Part shown: piece by piece, positions 10,871-22,462 of the stretch | Numbering within the stretch: the first letter of the stretch is position 1 | Layout: each line of letters opens with the position of its first letter | Assembly: GCA_033032865.1 (NCBI GenBank) | Contig: JAWHQI010000028.1 | Span: 7,831,001-7,895,000 of the forward strand | DNA: 64,000 nt | Origin: Dactylorhiza incarnata | Taxonomy: Eukaryota; Streptophyta; Magnoliopsida; Asparagales; Orchidaceae | Direction of reading: 5' to 3' | The notes under the pieces: generated by a model | The model's database searches: none | What the model was told of the DNA's origin: nothing | Seen by the model: only the letters and a program-made list of their open reading frames with translations | Position numbers and translations under genes: made by a program

Positions 10871-11875
10871 TTATGTCTTCAAAGAAGAACCGCTTGCCCC
10901 TTGTAACCAATCCTCAAAGGGAAGCACCATCGATGATGAGGAAACAAGATGTTTCTTCACTGTACCTTCCTCATCCCGCCAGGCTTTCGGCTCCTCTATG
11001 CATAAGGTCTGATCAACCGGAGGAGGGGCATCCTGCATTCTTGTACATAAAGAAAGGGGGTCAGGAAATAAATTGGAAGAAAAACTAAAAGAAATCTCAT
11101 CTGAGGGGATAATCCCGGCTTCGTCCCCCAGAGGGTGCGGCAATGACAAACTGATGATATCATCGAAGATTTCACTAGACTCAACAGCGCACGCAATGGC
11201 CTCCTCTATAACTTGGACTTCCTCGCACTGGACCGAAACGGTTGCTTCGACACAATCGAGACTGTCCTCCTCCATGAGAGTGGGCACGACAACGCGCAGG
11301 TCTGCAACATCCTGCAAATTGACCTCAATGACAATATCAGAAATAGATGTAGATTCGTGTGTAGTGGGAGAAGATGTGCCACTTGAGAGTTCGAGCTCAC
11401 TCTCCACACAAGAGCACAAATCCACGCAAAGTGGTATGTGAACCGAAGAGGTATGGGGGGTCGCATCAGAAACAGGGTCATGAGGGACACTAATGCACGT
11501 GTCGATTCCAGAGCCTTCAAAAAGTGAAGGTGGAAGTGACATGTAACCAGAGGAAGGAGTTGTGTTCGCCGAATTTGAGGATGGGACGATCCGGATATCC
11601 GGCTCATCGTCATCCGCCAATTGGGGAAGATAATCCGCACAGTCCTTCAAGGCGTGCTCTCTACTTTTGCAAAATAAACACTACTTTACCGGCTTTGCCG
11701 GCACCCAAGGTGCGGTAGCCGCGTAATAGTGCGACAACGGAGGCGCAGTAGAGGAGCCAAAAGATTTATGGGACCCGTACGGTTTCTGAACAACACCATA
11801 CTCTTTGGGACACCTATCACTAGCGTGGGATGTGTCCCCACACCAACGACATTGGATATTCAAATGTGCCCACAT
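10871..11875 (-). pseudogene. double CCHC zinc-knuckle protein in gag position, one in-frame stop
   Basis: The frame starts at ATG 11875, about 100 nt inside the primer-binding site, and runs 335 codons with a single TAG near 11678. Before the stop is a CX2CX4HX4C knuckle, CRWCGDTSHASDRC. Two codons after the stop region is a second, CLFCKSREHALKDC. The remaining 250 or so residues are acidic and Ser/Thr-rich with no known domain (for example DDDEPDIRIV, VIVEVNL-like stretches and a C-terminal LPFEDWLQGA). CCHC knuckles bind nucleic acid in retroelement Gag proteins. The position suggests a Gag-like packaging role, but capsid homology is not evident. The single stop may be recent decay. Confidence 0.7.
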
Positions 11876-11976
11876 GATATAGAAGAAGAAAATAAGATGA
11901 AAAAGAGTAAATTAAGAAGAATAAAAGACCCAATCGAAAACAATCGATTCACAACTAAAATCTCATCACGCATGCA

Positions 11977-11995
11977 TTCCCCGGCAACGGTGCCA
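11977..11995 (-). promoter_or_regulatory. primer-binding site of the LARD-type element (tRNA-Asp type)
   Basis: Minus strand reads TGGCACCGTTGCCGGGGAA, six bases inside the 5' LTR. It differs from the usual Athila-type site TGGCGCCGTTGCCGGGGA at one of the first 18 bases. Confidence 0.8.
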
Positions 11996-12001
11996 ACAAC
12001 T

Positions 12002-13500
12002 TGATGCGTAATCGGCAAGTGCACCGGTCGCTGTGAAGTAATAAATTAGGGAGGAACTCCCCGAATGTCGATCTCTTGAGGAATGCAGGATATGGTGACA
12101 AGAAAGTAGAGTGAGGTAATTGTTTCGACAAGTAAAAGAAAGTAAAAACAAGGGCGTTGTGATTGGTGTCCTAAGCTATTGCAGAAATAAGATGCGGGTC
12201 AAAACTCCGCTTCGCAAGGCGGGATGGATGCAACGACCGCGATGCCGTGCTTCGGAAAGCGCGTGGACGGAAAGTAACTGTGATGGTTGAGGGTCGCACA
12301 CACCTCTTCACAAAGTGGGGGTGAGTGCAGCGGTCGCGATGCCGTGCTTCAGTAAGCGGGTGGAATGGCCACAGTGCGAGGTTTTGTGAGGGTCGTATTC
12401 ACCTCTTCGCCAACATCACCACTAGCAATTGCTAAATGGCTAACTAGAACGCGTGTGTGGAAGTGGAGTGGGGGCGGAGCGCATCACAGCAAAGCATCAA
12501 ACGAGAAATAAAACAAGAGAATACTTCCATTCATAGACAAATAAAGATTACTATAGTTCAATACAAAAGTTTAAGCATACATTTCCAAAAGAGAGAGGGT
12601 AGAGGAAACCACGAGATGAGAAGCCTCGCCGTAGATCTTGGTCAGAATGGGGGGTTGTCAAGCCTCCTCCGAGCTCAGTCCTTGGTTGCTTCCGGGATTC
12701 AGAGGCTGTCACTACCTCCAACCATCATCCGTCTTCTTCTCAGAGCTGGGTCTCTTCCCCTTGACCCAAAAGGAGATGCCGCAACTTGAAATGCTTGTTG
12801 TAGATGGCGGGGAAAGCTTCTGAAACCCTTGGTGGAGCTTTGGATCGATTGGAGAAGCTTTCCCAAGGAAGGGGATGGATGGATGGAGCTTGGAGAGCGA
12901 AAACGATGGAGCTTGCGGAAGAATTCGCGCCCCAAAACAGTGCTGTCTGACCTAAGATCGCGGACTGTGTATTTATAGAAAACAAGGCGCACGAGCACTG
13001 GCGCACGACCAGTGGTCGTGCGCACTGGAAGTTGGTGGTCGTGCACGCTGTGCCAGAAAACCTGCAAGATAAAACTGCAGAAAAATAAAAAGCGCACGAC
13101 CGAACGCACGACCGTGCGTAACAATGCACGACCAAATTTAGAAAGCAACTTTGGGCTGCAAATGAACACGCACGGCCGGCGGCGCACGATCAGTGATCGT
13201 GCGCAGCAGAACCAGTGATCATGTGCAGTGTTCCTGTACAGATTTGTACCGGGAACACCTGCACGACCCCTGTTCCAGCATAACACTAATCAAAACCACT
13301 GAAAGTGGCACAAAACACAGCATGAAAGAAAGTAAAGAAGATAAACAAGAAAATACACCAAGAACGGGCCTAGAAGTGCACTTAGCATAGAATAATAGAC
13401 GGTTATTAAATATGAACGAAAACATGTATAAAGTGTAGTGCATAGACTAGATAATCGTCCTAGATGAGTCCTAAAATATGTATATAATGGAGACTCATCA
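12002..13500 (-). repeat. 5' LTR of the LARD-type gypsy element
   Basis: Closely similar to 7428-8948 along its whole length, with scattered substitutions and small indels (one is ATTCTCG-region TGATCATGTGCAGTG versus a longer form at 8641-8680). Minus-strand TATAAATA at 12970-12977. Confidence 0.88.
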
Positions 13501-13505
13501 CTTAA

Positions 13506-13714
13506 TTTATGTTTACTTTTATAAGATCTTTAAAGAATCAGAGCTTGCCTCTTAACTATCATTTTTACTTGTTTATCTTTAATTAAAAAAAACTCTATTG
13601 TTCGTCTTCGTATATAACTGTGGATGATTTATTTCAAGTTGTTAATTATGTTCGAGTGCTAGGCTCCTGTGTGAGTCATATGTGACTTTTGGTTTAATTA
13701 TCTCATTTTGTTGC
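13506..13714. other. AT-rich intron-like remnant between two insertions
   Basis: It continues the sequence cut at 7427. No coding signal. Confidence 0.4.
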
Positions 13715-13881
13715 CCGTGAAGTAGGGGCGTATCCAGGAATATTGACTAGGGGGGCCCAGTCACCAGGTGAAACCAAATTTTTTTAAATAAAATTTTAAA
13801 TATAAAAAAACACAGACAATTTTTGGACAATATATTATATATTTTCAATAAGCAAAAAAGATACAAACAACCACATACATG

Positions 13882-14653
13882 CTACTTCAATTGTGCACGA
13901 AATTTTTTCACTTCATAAAATTCATCTATGATACATTTTTTGTCAATTTTCTCCACTATTTCTCGCTTAATGTATAAAGTCATGTAATTTGCAAGAAATT
14001 CGTCCTCCATCTTGTTGCGAAGTCTCGTTTTAACAAGTTTCATAGCGGAAAATGACCTTTCTGTGGCTGTTGTTGATCTGGAAGAGTCAAAATGAGTCGA
14101 ATCAATTTGTCAATAAGATAGTAGGTCTTCGATTTTTTCGTTTCCACCAATTTCTGATAAAGCTTGGACATTGTAAGCAAAATTCTTGAAGTCCTTATGA
14201 GAAAAAATATCAAGCTGATAATGTTGCAACTGAGTATTCAACACATAAATTTCATGCTCGTTGAAATCTCTAGGATAGAAATTCTTTGCAATGACAAATA
14301 TATCATCAATATCTTGAAGATTTGTATTTACCACTTAGATCTAAAACCATAGTTAGACGAATTAGTTCCATAGAAATTTCACTGAATCTAGAGTTGAGCT
14401 CCTGCAACACACAACCTATTGTGGAATTGAAAATGTCCACCTGAAAATGATGTTTCACTGTAATGATATCACGTGGACTTCGAAACCGACGATCACTAAA
14501 TCGGGCATTCATGTTGGGAACTTCGACTTCATTTTTCTCACAAAATATGTTCACAATCTTTAAGAACTTTTCCCATCTATATTCCCGCAATTTATTGAAA
14601 CTAAAATTATAGCATTTAATATATCCTGAGATTGATGTTGCAGTGCTTTGCAT
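13882..14653 (-). pseudogene. C-terminal part of a TTF/ZMYM1-like hAT transposase
   Basis: In several frames the minus strand spells motifs typical of plant TTF-type hAT transposases. These are NEVEVPNMNARFSDRR, then ELNSRFSEISMELIRL, then FYPRDFNEHEI with QLQHYQLD. It closes with the hAT dimerisation segment TATERSFSAMKLVKTRLRNK and a tail ending in EFYEVKKFRAQLK followed by TAG at 13882. The N-terminal zinc finger and the first catalytic residues are absent and the frames are broken at 14330 and about 14110. The enzyme class excises and reinserts DNA; this copy is dead. Confidence 0.82.
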
Positions 14654-15590
14654 AAAACATCATTGATTCCCAATAGAAATGATAAAAATTTAGTAACAAT
14701 ATTTAACTATTGTCTTTTAACATATCATCACCACAATTCAATGTAATGTAAGAAACCAAACGCATTCCTAATTTATGGTACTAATGTTTCTAAGAATGTG
14801 CCTAATGATACTCCACCTGATGCCACAGTGATGCTGATGCAAACAAAAATTCTAATAATAATAATAATAATAATAGGTATGAAAATATTTATCCTGATTT
14901 GGGGATTTTCATTTTTTTGAAGTAATTGCGATAGCAATTTGTTCAGAGCAGGCTAGCAGCAGGATCAATGTAATTAAGGGTCAAAATATTTTCTTGAGTG
15001 CTTTTAGAAAAAAAGTCAATCTTTGATATCGAAATATTCAACACTAATCACTTTGCGCAATTGTACAGACGATTAAAGAACAAGAAATCTGATTTGGGGA
15101 TTTTCCCCCCATTTGGCACCTTCAGTCTACACACTATAGGAATTGAAAAATTCGAAAACAAGATATGAAAATAATTCCATAAGTAAATCAGATTTGTGCT
15201 CTGAAGTCCGACCTAGAGGAAAAATTCAAACGGTGGATGGAGAAAGTAACAGCCAGACTGCCGAGTGCTGGAGCTGGAGACGAGAGGCGGAGAGAGCCAA
15301 TGAGGTTGTGACTTGTGAAGACTGAAGGTCTGCCGGACAACCGGACGAGGCGCCGAGAAGTCAAGCAGAGGGAGCGAGAGTATCGTTGAAGTCTGCGAAG
15401 GGAGGCGACTGGCGAGCACCAAGCGAGCAAGTTGCGAGTTACGGACCTGCGACTGCTTAGGAAATAGGAATCGAGAATGAATGAAAGAGGGGATTTAGGG
15501 TTCACCAGTTCAAGTGTTATGGAATTTCTAATATTTATGTTATAATTTGTAAGTTATCACTACTATAGGTATTTTTTTTTTAATTTTCTC
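14654..15590. other. non-coding part of the hAT element
   Basis: AT-rich to about 15180, with an (AAT)n run at 14851-14873. A moderately GC-rich block at 15190-15480 follows. It has no protein similarity I recognise and may be the transposase leader. Confidence 0.4.
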
Positions 15591-15595
15591 GGGGA

Positions 15596-15741
<146 letters not shown>

Positions 15742-15769
15742 CTTAAAACGACCCTGCCGTGAAGTCAAA

Positions 15770-16040
15770 CTTCGATATTAATTTTAAAATGAACTCAAAT
15801 TTATTATTGAAAATCAAATCAAGATTTCTGGTTTGCATCATAAAATACTACAAATTTAAAGGAAATTCGGGATTACAATATATCGAGGCAAGCTCGATAT
15901 CTAAACTTCGATATTAATTTTAAAATGAACTCAAATTTATTGTCGATAATCAAATCGAGATTTCTGGTTTACATCATAAAATACAATAGATTTAAATGAA
16001 ATTCAGGATACAATATATCGAGGCAAGCTCGATATCTAAA
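15770..16040. repeat. two tandem units of about 136 bp
   Basis: Units 15770-15905 and 15906-16040 both run from CTTCGATATTAATTTTAAAA to CGATATCTAAA and differ at few positions. Each ends with the dyad ATATCGAGGCAAGCTCGATAT. Together with a minus-strand TATATAAAG at about 16133-16141, they may be a decayed leftward LTR, but no partner LTR is present. Confidence 0.75.
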
Positions 16041-16918
16041 CCCTTGAGAGCAGGATTCTTGTAAGAGTCTCTCTCCTCTAAGAGCTTAAACAAGATAATT
16101 GATCCAAGATGTTCTAAAGACTCACCTCCACTCTTTATATAGTCAGGAGTGAGATATACATAATTACGGAGATGCCAATAGATCTATATAGGTAGATAGG
16201 AGGACAAGGACTGGCCCGAAAAGTCTTCTCGTATCATCAAGAGCTTATGGTATTGGTTAGTTGGTAGAGTGACTTTACCTGAAGAAACATGTGTGTTGCT
16301 GTTATGGGCTTGGTCATAACACATAACAATTGCCAACTCCAAATCAATACTGAGCTAATATATTGTTTCATTATATGCACATATATGCAGAGGATATAGA
16401 TGGAAAAACACTTGCATTGGGTTGCGAAACAAAGAAAAATGTAAAACAAGTACTTGATAGTAGTAAATATATTAAGCATTTAAGTTCCTTGAGCAGATAA
16501 CTTAGAAAAATCAGGCAGAGCTAGAGGAAAAACCATTATAAATCAAGTAGCATTTGTACAATGCAGGAAAGCAACTAAAGCATTTCTATATTGAGTATGC
16601 AAAAAAGAGAATGAACAATGTTAATAGTGTAGAAGGAGCATGTCTATATCGAGAATGAAAACAAAAGGACCATATCTATATTGAATATGTTGAGAACAAT
16701 ATTAATAATATATTATAATAGTATAGCTAAACATCAATGAGTAAGAATAAAGGAACCTTACTTTCTGTTGATATATTATGACCCGCCACTAACTTGTTTA
16801 TGAAGATTTGATGACTTTCAATGTTTGCAAAGTGAGTAAACAAAATAGTGAAAATCAGATGAAATGAATTATAACGTAATATCTTAAAAGGTAAATGCAT
16901 GAACTTTAATACAAATTA
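16041..16918. other. no gene seen; possible old LTR remnant at its left edge
   Basis: AT-rich with stop codons in all frames. The 16060-16200 part resembles an LTR leader (purine/pyrimidine-rich, TATA box on the minus strand). The remainder shows no structure I can name. Confidence 0.35.
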
Positions 16919-17169
16919 CTACTTGGACACATAATTTAAATCACGATAGGCCGAAATCTTAATGCTCTCTTGCTCCCTCAATCGCCCATGTGTTGACATC
17001 TTTGCCGCACACTTCTTGTTTACGCTGAACATCATAAGAGATGAATCAAAAAAGATAGAGAGTAGATAACCTCAAGAGAACAGTACCAAAGGCAATACAA
17101 AAAAATCACCTAACTTCTCCCGCATGGTCCTCCCTCCCAAACATGACACGAAGTAGTGCACGTAAAGTC
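16919..17169 (-). other. candidate 3' exons of a disrupted host gene
   Basis: On the minus strand, an acceptor-like TTTTTAAG precedes an exon-like segment 17169-17110, which ends in a donor-like GTTAG|GTGATT. A second segment from 17024 follows an acceptor TGTTCAG and remains open to TAG at 16919-16921. One spliced frame would encode about 55 residues including EDHAGEVSVNKK and SIKISAYRDLNY. I do not recognise it, and alternative frames exist. It lies on the same strand as the signal-peptide-like exon at 23716-23792, with a copia element inserted between them. Confidence 0.2.
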
Positions 17170-17281
17170 CTTAAAAAGACATTTCAATTTAAAATGAAAG
17201 CAAAATAAGAAAACGAATGTTGGTAAAATTATAGAATGCATTTACTATGATAATTGGAGGGGAGATGCGTTTCATACATAT

Positions 17282-17715
17282 TGAAAGTGCACAGTTAACC
17301 TCACTAGAATTCTCTAGAGGGGGTTGAATTGAGATTTAAAAATACTTTGTGCAATTATATATATATGTGTAATAATCACAGATTTAAGCTTCCCACACAC
17401 CAACAAGAATTAACCAAGTAAAGAAGAAAAATAGCAAGAAGAAAATCACAGCACAACACAAAGAAATATAGTGGTTCCCCAAACTTTGGGTAGTCCACTC
17501 TTCTACCCCCCTATGGTAGGAATTCACTAACTTGCACTGAGTCTTTTGATAAGGAGACTCTTAGAATTAGACCGAGTCTTTTGATAAGGAGACTCTTAGA
17601 ACCACTACAACTGAATTTTTTGAAGAGAGATTCTAAAAACTCTTTTGCATAATTTGAAAACGAAAGAAGAATGAGAAGAAGAAGTAGAACAAGTAGAAGA
17701 ACAGAAAACAATATA
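17282..17715 (-). repeat. truncated 3' LTR of the copia element
   Basis: Matches 21710-22177 with small changes, then stops at CAATATA where the extra ORF begins. It contains two copies of the GAGTCTTTTGATAAGGAGAC repeat; the other LTR has three. Confidence 0.85.
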
Positions 17716-18863
17716 GTGTCCATCAAGCATGCCCTGAAATTTTTGGGCTGCTGACTGGATACACTGGGTGATGAGGTTTTCAGTGGATGGAGATGGTTCA
17801 TGTTGTGTTGGAGGAGGAGGAGACAATGGAGGAGGAGGAGATAATGGTGGAGGTGTGTATGATGAAGGTGTAGAGGGGACTGTATCATGTTGATGAGGTG
17901 TATTTGATGGAGGAGGTGGAGGAATAGAGGAGGGTTGAGCAGGTGATTGAGTTGGTATTTGTGAAGGTGTGGATGATGGTGGTACAGAAGAGATGTCTGT
18001 ATGAGGAGGAGGAGGAGGTGAAGATGGATGAGCAGGAGAGTTAAGAGGAGATGGAGTCCTTTTAGGAATGGCACCAGGCTTGGGGATTTGCCTGGTCCAT
18101 TTTGAGAAGAGAGCAATGGACATCCTTTTGCTAGGAGGGATGGGAATTCCTTTTGACCTGCATAGGTCAGGGAAGGAGTGGAAGAGGACTTGACTCATAA
18201 TCCTCATGTAGGCATTCTCTTTGTGAGAATATTTGTAGCCTATCATTTTGAGTAAGCAGCTGCCCCAGTCTACTTTCTTCTTCAGCACAAGGGCCCCCAT
18301 GAGATTCAGTTGCTGCATGGGCACTGCATCATGGGCAGAGATCTTACATAGTAGTACTTTTCCTACTTTGTCTGCCAGTAGCCTATACTCATCAGAAAAA
18401 TCTATTTTCTTCAGATGGATTGGTCTATCTTTTGAGAACTTCATTGTGATTAGTAAATTCTTGATTTCATCAGGGGTGAGTTCCACAGGTTCATCACCTG
18501 ATAAGGGAATGGTAAAGGAGATTTATTTAGTTACTCTTTTAGAAAATAACTTGCTTTCCCTATTTGATTTGAACAAGGATAATATTGGAATGTACCTGAT
18601 GGAAGATCAAAGGTGTTCCTAATGTGTTCAGCAGAGATTGCGACAGGTGTCTCATATATTGTTCCAGTGATTTCTCCTTGTTCAGATATCTGAACATGAG
18701 CCATTAGCTCTGTGAGTTCTGTCTCCAGGAGCTTGCATCTTGTGGAGATGAGTTTATCTAGGCTAGCTTCAGTGAAGAGAGATATGATGCTCTTATAATT
18801 TTCGGCGGCGGCCTGGAAGGATTCGAGGTCAATGTCGAAACCAGAGTTTATCTTGGGAGCCAT
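17605..18863 (-). CDS. extra ORF of the copia element with a 98-nt intron
   Basis: Exon 1 is 18863-18596 and exon 2 is 18497-17605; the intron 18498-18595 has GT...AG ends. The splice joins LPSG to DEPVELTPDE in frame, giving about 386 residues. The N-terminal 215 residues look like a compact alpha-rich domain of the type often labelled 'putative plant transposon protein' (MAPKINSGFDID ... YETPVAISAEHIRNTFDL ... MQQLNLMGALVLKK). A proline-rich segment follows (PSSPPPPPH and similar), and the tail runs into the truncated LTR after codon position 17715. It lies downstream of gag in the sense direction. Function unknown. The C-terminus is probably foreign sequence acquired with the deletion. Confidence 0.6.
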
Positions 18864-19255
18864 TTTAGGTCAGTGAGAGAGAGGAAGAGATGGCTGGACT
18901 GAGAGGTAAGAAGGATGAAAGATGCAGAGAGTTTGCAGATTTCTAACGGAAGAGTTTATTTAAGTCAGGTGAAACGTCGAAACGAGACACAATTCGAGGC
19001 TTATTCGGTACTTTAGTAGATGCGACCGAAAATTTTTTAGTGTTGCCGCTCTTTTTCATGAAGTCGACGTTACGTCGAGTGGGATTCAACGTAAGCGTCG
19101 ATATAGTTTGAGTTGAGAAGATAGGGTCTCCTATCGACGTATGCGTCGATTTAAGAAATCGACGTGACTTTTACTTTGTCTGAAGATTCCAGGTTTTTCT
19201 TGAGGGATTCTTTCTTCCTAATCCTAAAGTTTTCTAAGTTACTCTAGGACTAATT
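18864..19255 (-). promoter_or_regulatory. spacer with CGTCGA motifs and TATA-like site before the extra ORF
   Basis: Read leftward, six CGTCGA/TCGACG motifs occupy 19064-19164 (starting at 19064, 19073, 19096, 19134, 19144, 19159). A TTAAATAAAC site follows at about 18953-18962, then a pyrimidine-rich leader to ATG 18863. The same motif family crowds the LTR of this element (22745-22985) upstream of its own TATAAATA. This suggests the ORF has a private promoter built like the LTR promoter. Confidence 0.45.
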
Positions 19256-20760
19256 TTATGAACAATTTGATTGATTATGCCAACACTGTTTGGCAGTGTG
19301 GCCAATTTTATTGCAAATATAACACCTAATTTTCTTTTGACTAAGGAAATTTGAGTTTAGGGAGGAATAACGATGGTGATTAGGATAAAAGTTTTGATCA
19401 GGATAGTAATTTTGATTATGAAAAGATTTTTGATTAGGATAGAAGTTTTGATCAGGATAAAAATTTTGGTCAGGATGAAAGGGTCCTGAATGGGGGTTAA
19501 GATAGAAAGGTTTTGAAGAATAGCTATGTCCTGTATTTAAGTTGCTCTGAGGTTTTATGCGTCGATATCCATTCGACGTATGTTGATAGTTGCGTCGATA
19601 TATATTCGATGCTTTCTCTAGATTGCGTTGATCTGGAATCGATGCATGGAAGTAGTTGCGTCGATTGTAAGTCGACGCAGTTTTATTCATGCGTCGATTT
19701 GAGGTCGAAGCATCTGAGAGATTGCGTAGTAGAATTCGACATACTATCATTCATGCGTCGATATGAAGTCGACGCAATTGTGTCTTCACAGATTTTATTT
19801 TTCCCTTTTTTTGATTGGAGTTTTGTTTCTTTATAACTTGTTTCTTTTGGCTTAGTTGCCTTCTTAGAGGTAGTTTGAGAGTCTTCATCTGTATAGTATG
19901 ATGTTTCATCAAAATGGTTTATCTCATTGAGGGAGTCTTCATCCTTATTTTGTGAGTCTTCTTCTTGGTTTATTGATTTAGTGGGTTTAGTGAATTTAAC
20001 AGGGCTCATCCAAGCAGGTTTGTTGGATGGATTTAGACTAGCTGAGGGATCAGCTCCTAGCCCAAGATTTTTATGTCTTCTTGTTTGTTTTTCTGTGATT
20101 TCTTTAAGTATTTGGCTTCTCATTTTTATTGATTCTTCAAAAAGCTTTTGCTTGGGATACCTTATTCTTAAGGAGCTGGTTTTCTATTTTAGCCCTCTCT
20201 ATTTCTTTTTCTCTGATGTTAGCCCTTAACTCATGATTTTTAGAACAAGTATCCTCTATATTTCTCTGGTTTTTAATGACATTAATTTGTTCTTTTAGAT
20301 TCTTAATTTCTTGTTTAGCTTTTAATTGATCTAAACATAATCCTTTAAAATCATTTTTGAAATCATCACACAGAAAATCTATGTCATAAAAAATGCTTAC
20401 CTCATCCTTATCCTCAGATTCCTCTATCAGAATAAGGCTATTTTCTTTATCATCTTCAGAAGAGATGCTTCCTTCTGATTCTGTCTCACTCCATAATTTA
20501 GCACCATGTTCTTCCTTTGAGCTTTCAAGAGCCATTAAGCATAGGTCTTCTTGCTTAGACTCTTCATTGTCACTTTTGGATGAGGTGCTGTCCTCAGAAT
20601 CTGTTTCACTCCAAGCTTCTGCAATGAGGCCTCTTTCATTCTTCTTCCCTTTTTTCTTGACATCTTTCTTTTTCAGATCTTTCTTCTTCTCAGTATTTTC
20701 TGGACATTCTGGTGCAATGTGTCCAGTTTTCCTGCAGGAATAACAATGATTTCTTTAGTA
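19256..20760 (-). pseudogene. gag C-terminal region with two zinc knuckles, frames broken
   Basis: A CCHC knuckle CYSCRKTGHIAPEC is encoded at 20745-20701 but out of frame with the preceding gag domain, so a frameshift lies just before it. A charged, coiled-coil-like stretch follows at 20535-20137 (EIKNLKEQINVIKNQRN ...). A Lys/Ser-rich segment then spans 20123-19683, and an Asn/Arg/Tyr-rich repeat region 19700-19380 (repeated NYYPDQNFYPN-like units). Last comes a second knuckle, CYICNKIGHTAKQCW, near 19310. The repeat region's DNA again contains CGTCGA/TCGACG words. In copia elements this part links capsid to protease; the protease is missing here. Confidence 0.7.
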
Positions 20761-21577
20761 GGAGTTTTATCATACCTTGGTTTTGATTCTCTCCTTCTAG
20801 ACCCATCTGTCCTGACCCATCTGTCCTGACCCATTTCTTGAATCTTCTGGCCAGGAGGCTGAATAATTCTTCTTCAGTGACATGGGTCTCTTCTTCTGTT
20901 GCTTTCAAAGCAATGTTTCTATCTTTTGAGGAGGTTGGAGTGATTCCTCTTCTTTCCTTCTCTTCTCTGGTTTTCAGCAGTTGCTCATAGGATTTGAGTT
21001 TTCCTAAGAGGGCATCTGTTGAGATTTCCTTTTGTCCTCTTGTATCTCTTATTGCCCATATTCTTGAGTCCCATGAACTTGGGAGACTCATTAACAGTTT
21101 GTCATTGATCTCTGTGAGAGAGATCTCTCTGTCCAAGTTTCTTAATTGATTGATGATCAGACTGAATCTGTGATACATCTCAGATATACTTTCTTCATTC
21201 TTCTTTTGGATGTTCTCATATTGGGAGATCAATAGAGCCTTCCTATCTTTCCTTTCATCAGCACTTCCTTCTACCATCTTTGTAAGAGCCTCCCTGATTT
21301 CTTTGGCTGATTCACAGTCAATAACCTTTTGAAAGATTTCATCTGAGAGGGATGAGAAAGGAATGTTCACAGCTTTTGCATCACATGTTCCTGCCTTCTT
21401 CTCTTCAACTGTCCACTTAGCCTTTGGGATAAGTGTTTGAGTCACTTCACCACTTGAGTCTCTTCTATAAGGCTTGGGAGGACCTGTCAAAATAACATTA
21501 AATAATTCTTCATCAATAGAATTCATATAAATCTTAATTCTTGTTTTCCAAACTGCAAACTTTTCCAGATTGCACAT
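20690..21577 (-). pseudogene. copia gag capsid-like domain (UBN2 type)
   Basis: A 295-codon frame. It includes the conserved capsid-type elements WKTRIKIYMNSID near residue 10, AKEIREALTKMVEG near 105, MYHRFSLIINQL near 140 and LLMSLPSSWDSRIWAI near 165, then a charged linker. Gag proteins of this type form the virus-like particle that packages element RNA. The last 20 residues (from about KKSLLFLQ) are the out-of-frame reading of the first zinc knuckle. No ATG near the primer site was checked beyond MCNLEKF; upstream codons may belong to the protein. Confidence 0.8.
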
Positions 21578-21691
21578 TGGTGGTCTGGTGGAAGCATAAT
21601 CGTTGATTTATGCCATGCAAAAGAAATTTTTAGAAATATATATATATAAGGTAGGATCTTTTTGATCAAGGAGTTACCCTTTTTAGATCAA

Positions 21692-21707
21692 CCTCCCTCT
21701 GATACCA
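21692..21707 (-). promoter_or_regulatory. primer-binding site of the copia element at 17282-23061
   Basis: Minus strand TGGTATCAGAGGGAGG, two bases inside the LTR, matching the initiator tRNA-Met type. Confidence 0.8.
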
Positions 21708-21964
21708 ATTGAAAGTGCACAGTTAACCTCACTAGAATTCTCTAGAGGGGGGGTGAATAGAGATTTAAAAATACTTTGTGCAATTATATATATATGTGTA
21801 ATAATCACAGATTTAAGCTTCCCACACACCAACAAGAATTAAGCAAGTAAAGGAAAAATATCAAGAAGAAAATCACAGCACAACACAAAGAAATATAGTG
21901 GTTCCCCAAACTTTGGGTAGTCCACTCTTCTACCCCCTTTGGTTGGAATTCACTAACTTGCACT

Positions 21965-22065
21965 GAGTCTTTTGATAAGGAGACTCTTAGAACCAGACCG
22001 AGTCTTTTGATAAGGAGACTCTTAGAACCAGACTGAGTCTTTTGATAAGGAGACTCTTAGAACCA
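21965..22065. repeat. three tandem 32-bp units in the LTR leader
   Basis: Each unit has GAGTCT and AGACTC arms around TTTGATAAGG, so the RNA could fold as repeated hairpins. There are two copies at 17536-17600 and four to five at 49545-49690 in the related LTR. Confidence 0.85.
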
Positions 22066-22462
22066 CTACAACTGAATTTTTTGAAGAGAGATTCTAAAAA
22101 CTCTTTTACACAATTTGAAAATGAAAGAAGAATGAGAAGAAGAAGTAGAACAAGTAGAAGAACAGAAAACAATATATGTAAGAAAGAATCTTCTTCCTAG
22201 CAAGAAGATTAGAAGCACAAGTATAGTGAATATGATCTCTCTTCTATAGTGAGAAGGAGATTGTAGCCCTTTCTCTCTTTTAGTGAGAGCTTTTAAAAAT
22301 TGCAGCAGTATGACTTCAGAAGAAGGAGAAGATGAAGGCTTTTTCTTTGCTGCAGCACACTATCTCTTTTCTCAGCTTTCTCACTCTTCACTTGGGAGCT
22401 CTTCCTCTTTTTCAAATGTATATTGTGGATCACTAGTTGTCATTCTCTGTCGACCTCCTTCT

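Larger units (their letters stand above)
7428..13500 (-). mobile_element. non-autonomous Ty3/gypsy (Athila-like, LARD-type) retrotransposon
   Basis: Two direct LTRs of about 1.5 kb (7428-8948, 12002-13500), each TGATGCGTA...GACTCATCA on +, surround 3 kb of internal DNA. Leftward orientation is set by the primer-binding site just inside the right LTR (tRNA-Asp type) and the purine tract AAGTCTGGGGGTG just inside the left LTR. The flanks CTTAT (7423-7427) and CTTAA (13501-13505) agree at 4 of 5 bases. The only ORF carries two zinc knuckles. No protease, reverse transcriptase, RNase H or integrase motif is visible, so it would depend on another element. Its 3' tail resembles that of the Athila-like element at 24402-44405. 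Confidence 0.88.

Noticed and set aside
16237..16310. tRNA-like words GGTTAGTTGGTAGAG
   Set aside because: No acceptor stem or matching T arm could be paired around it.
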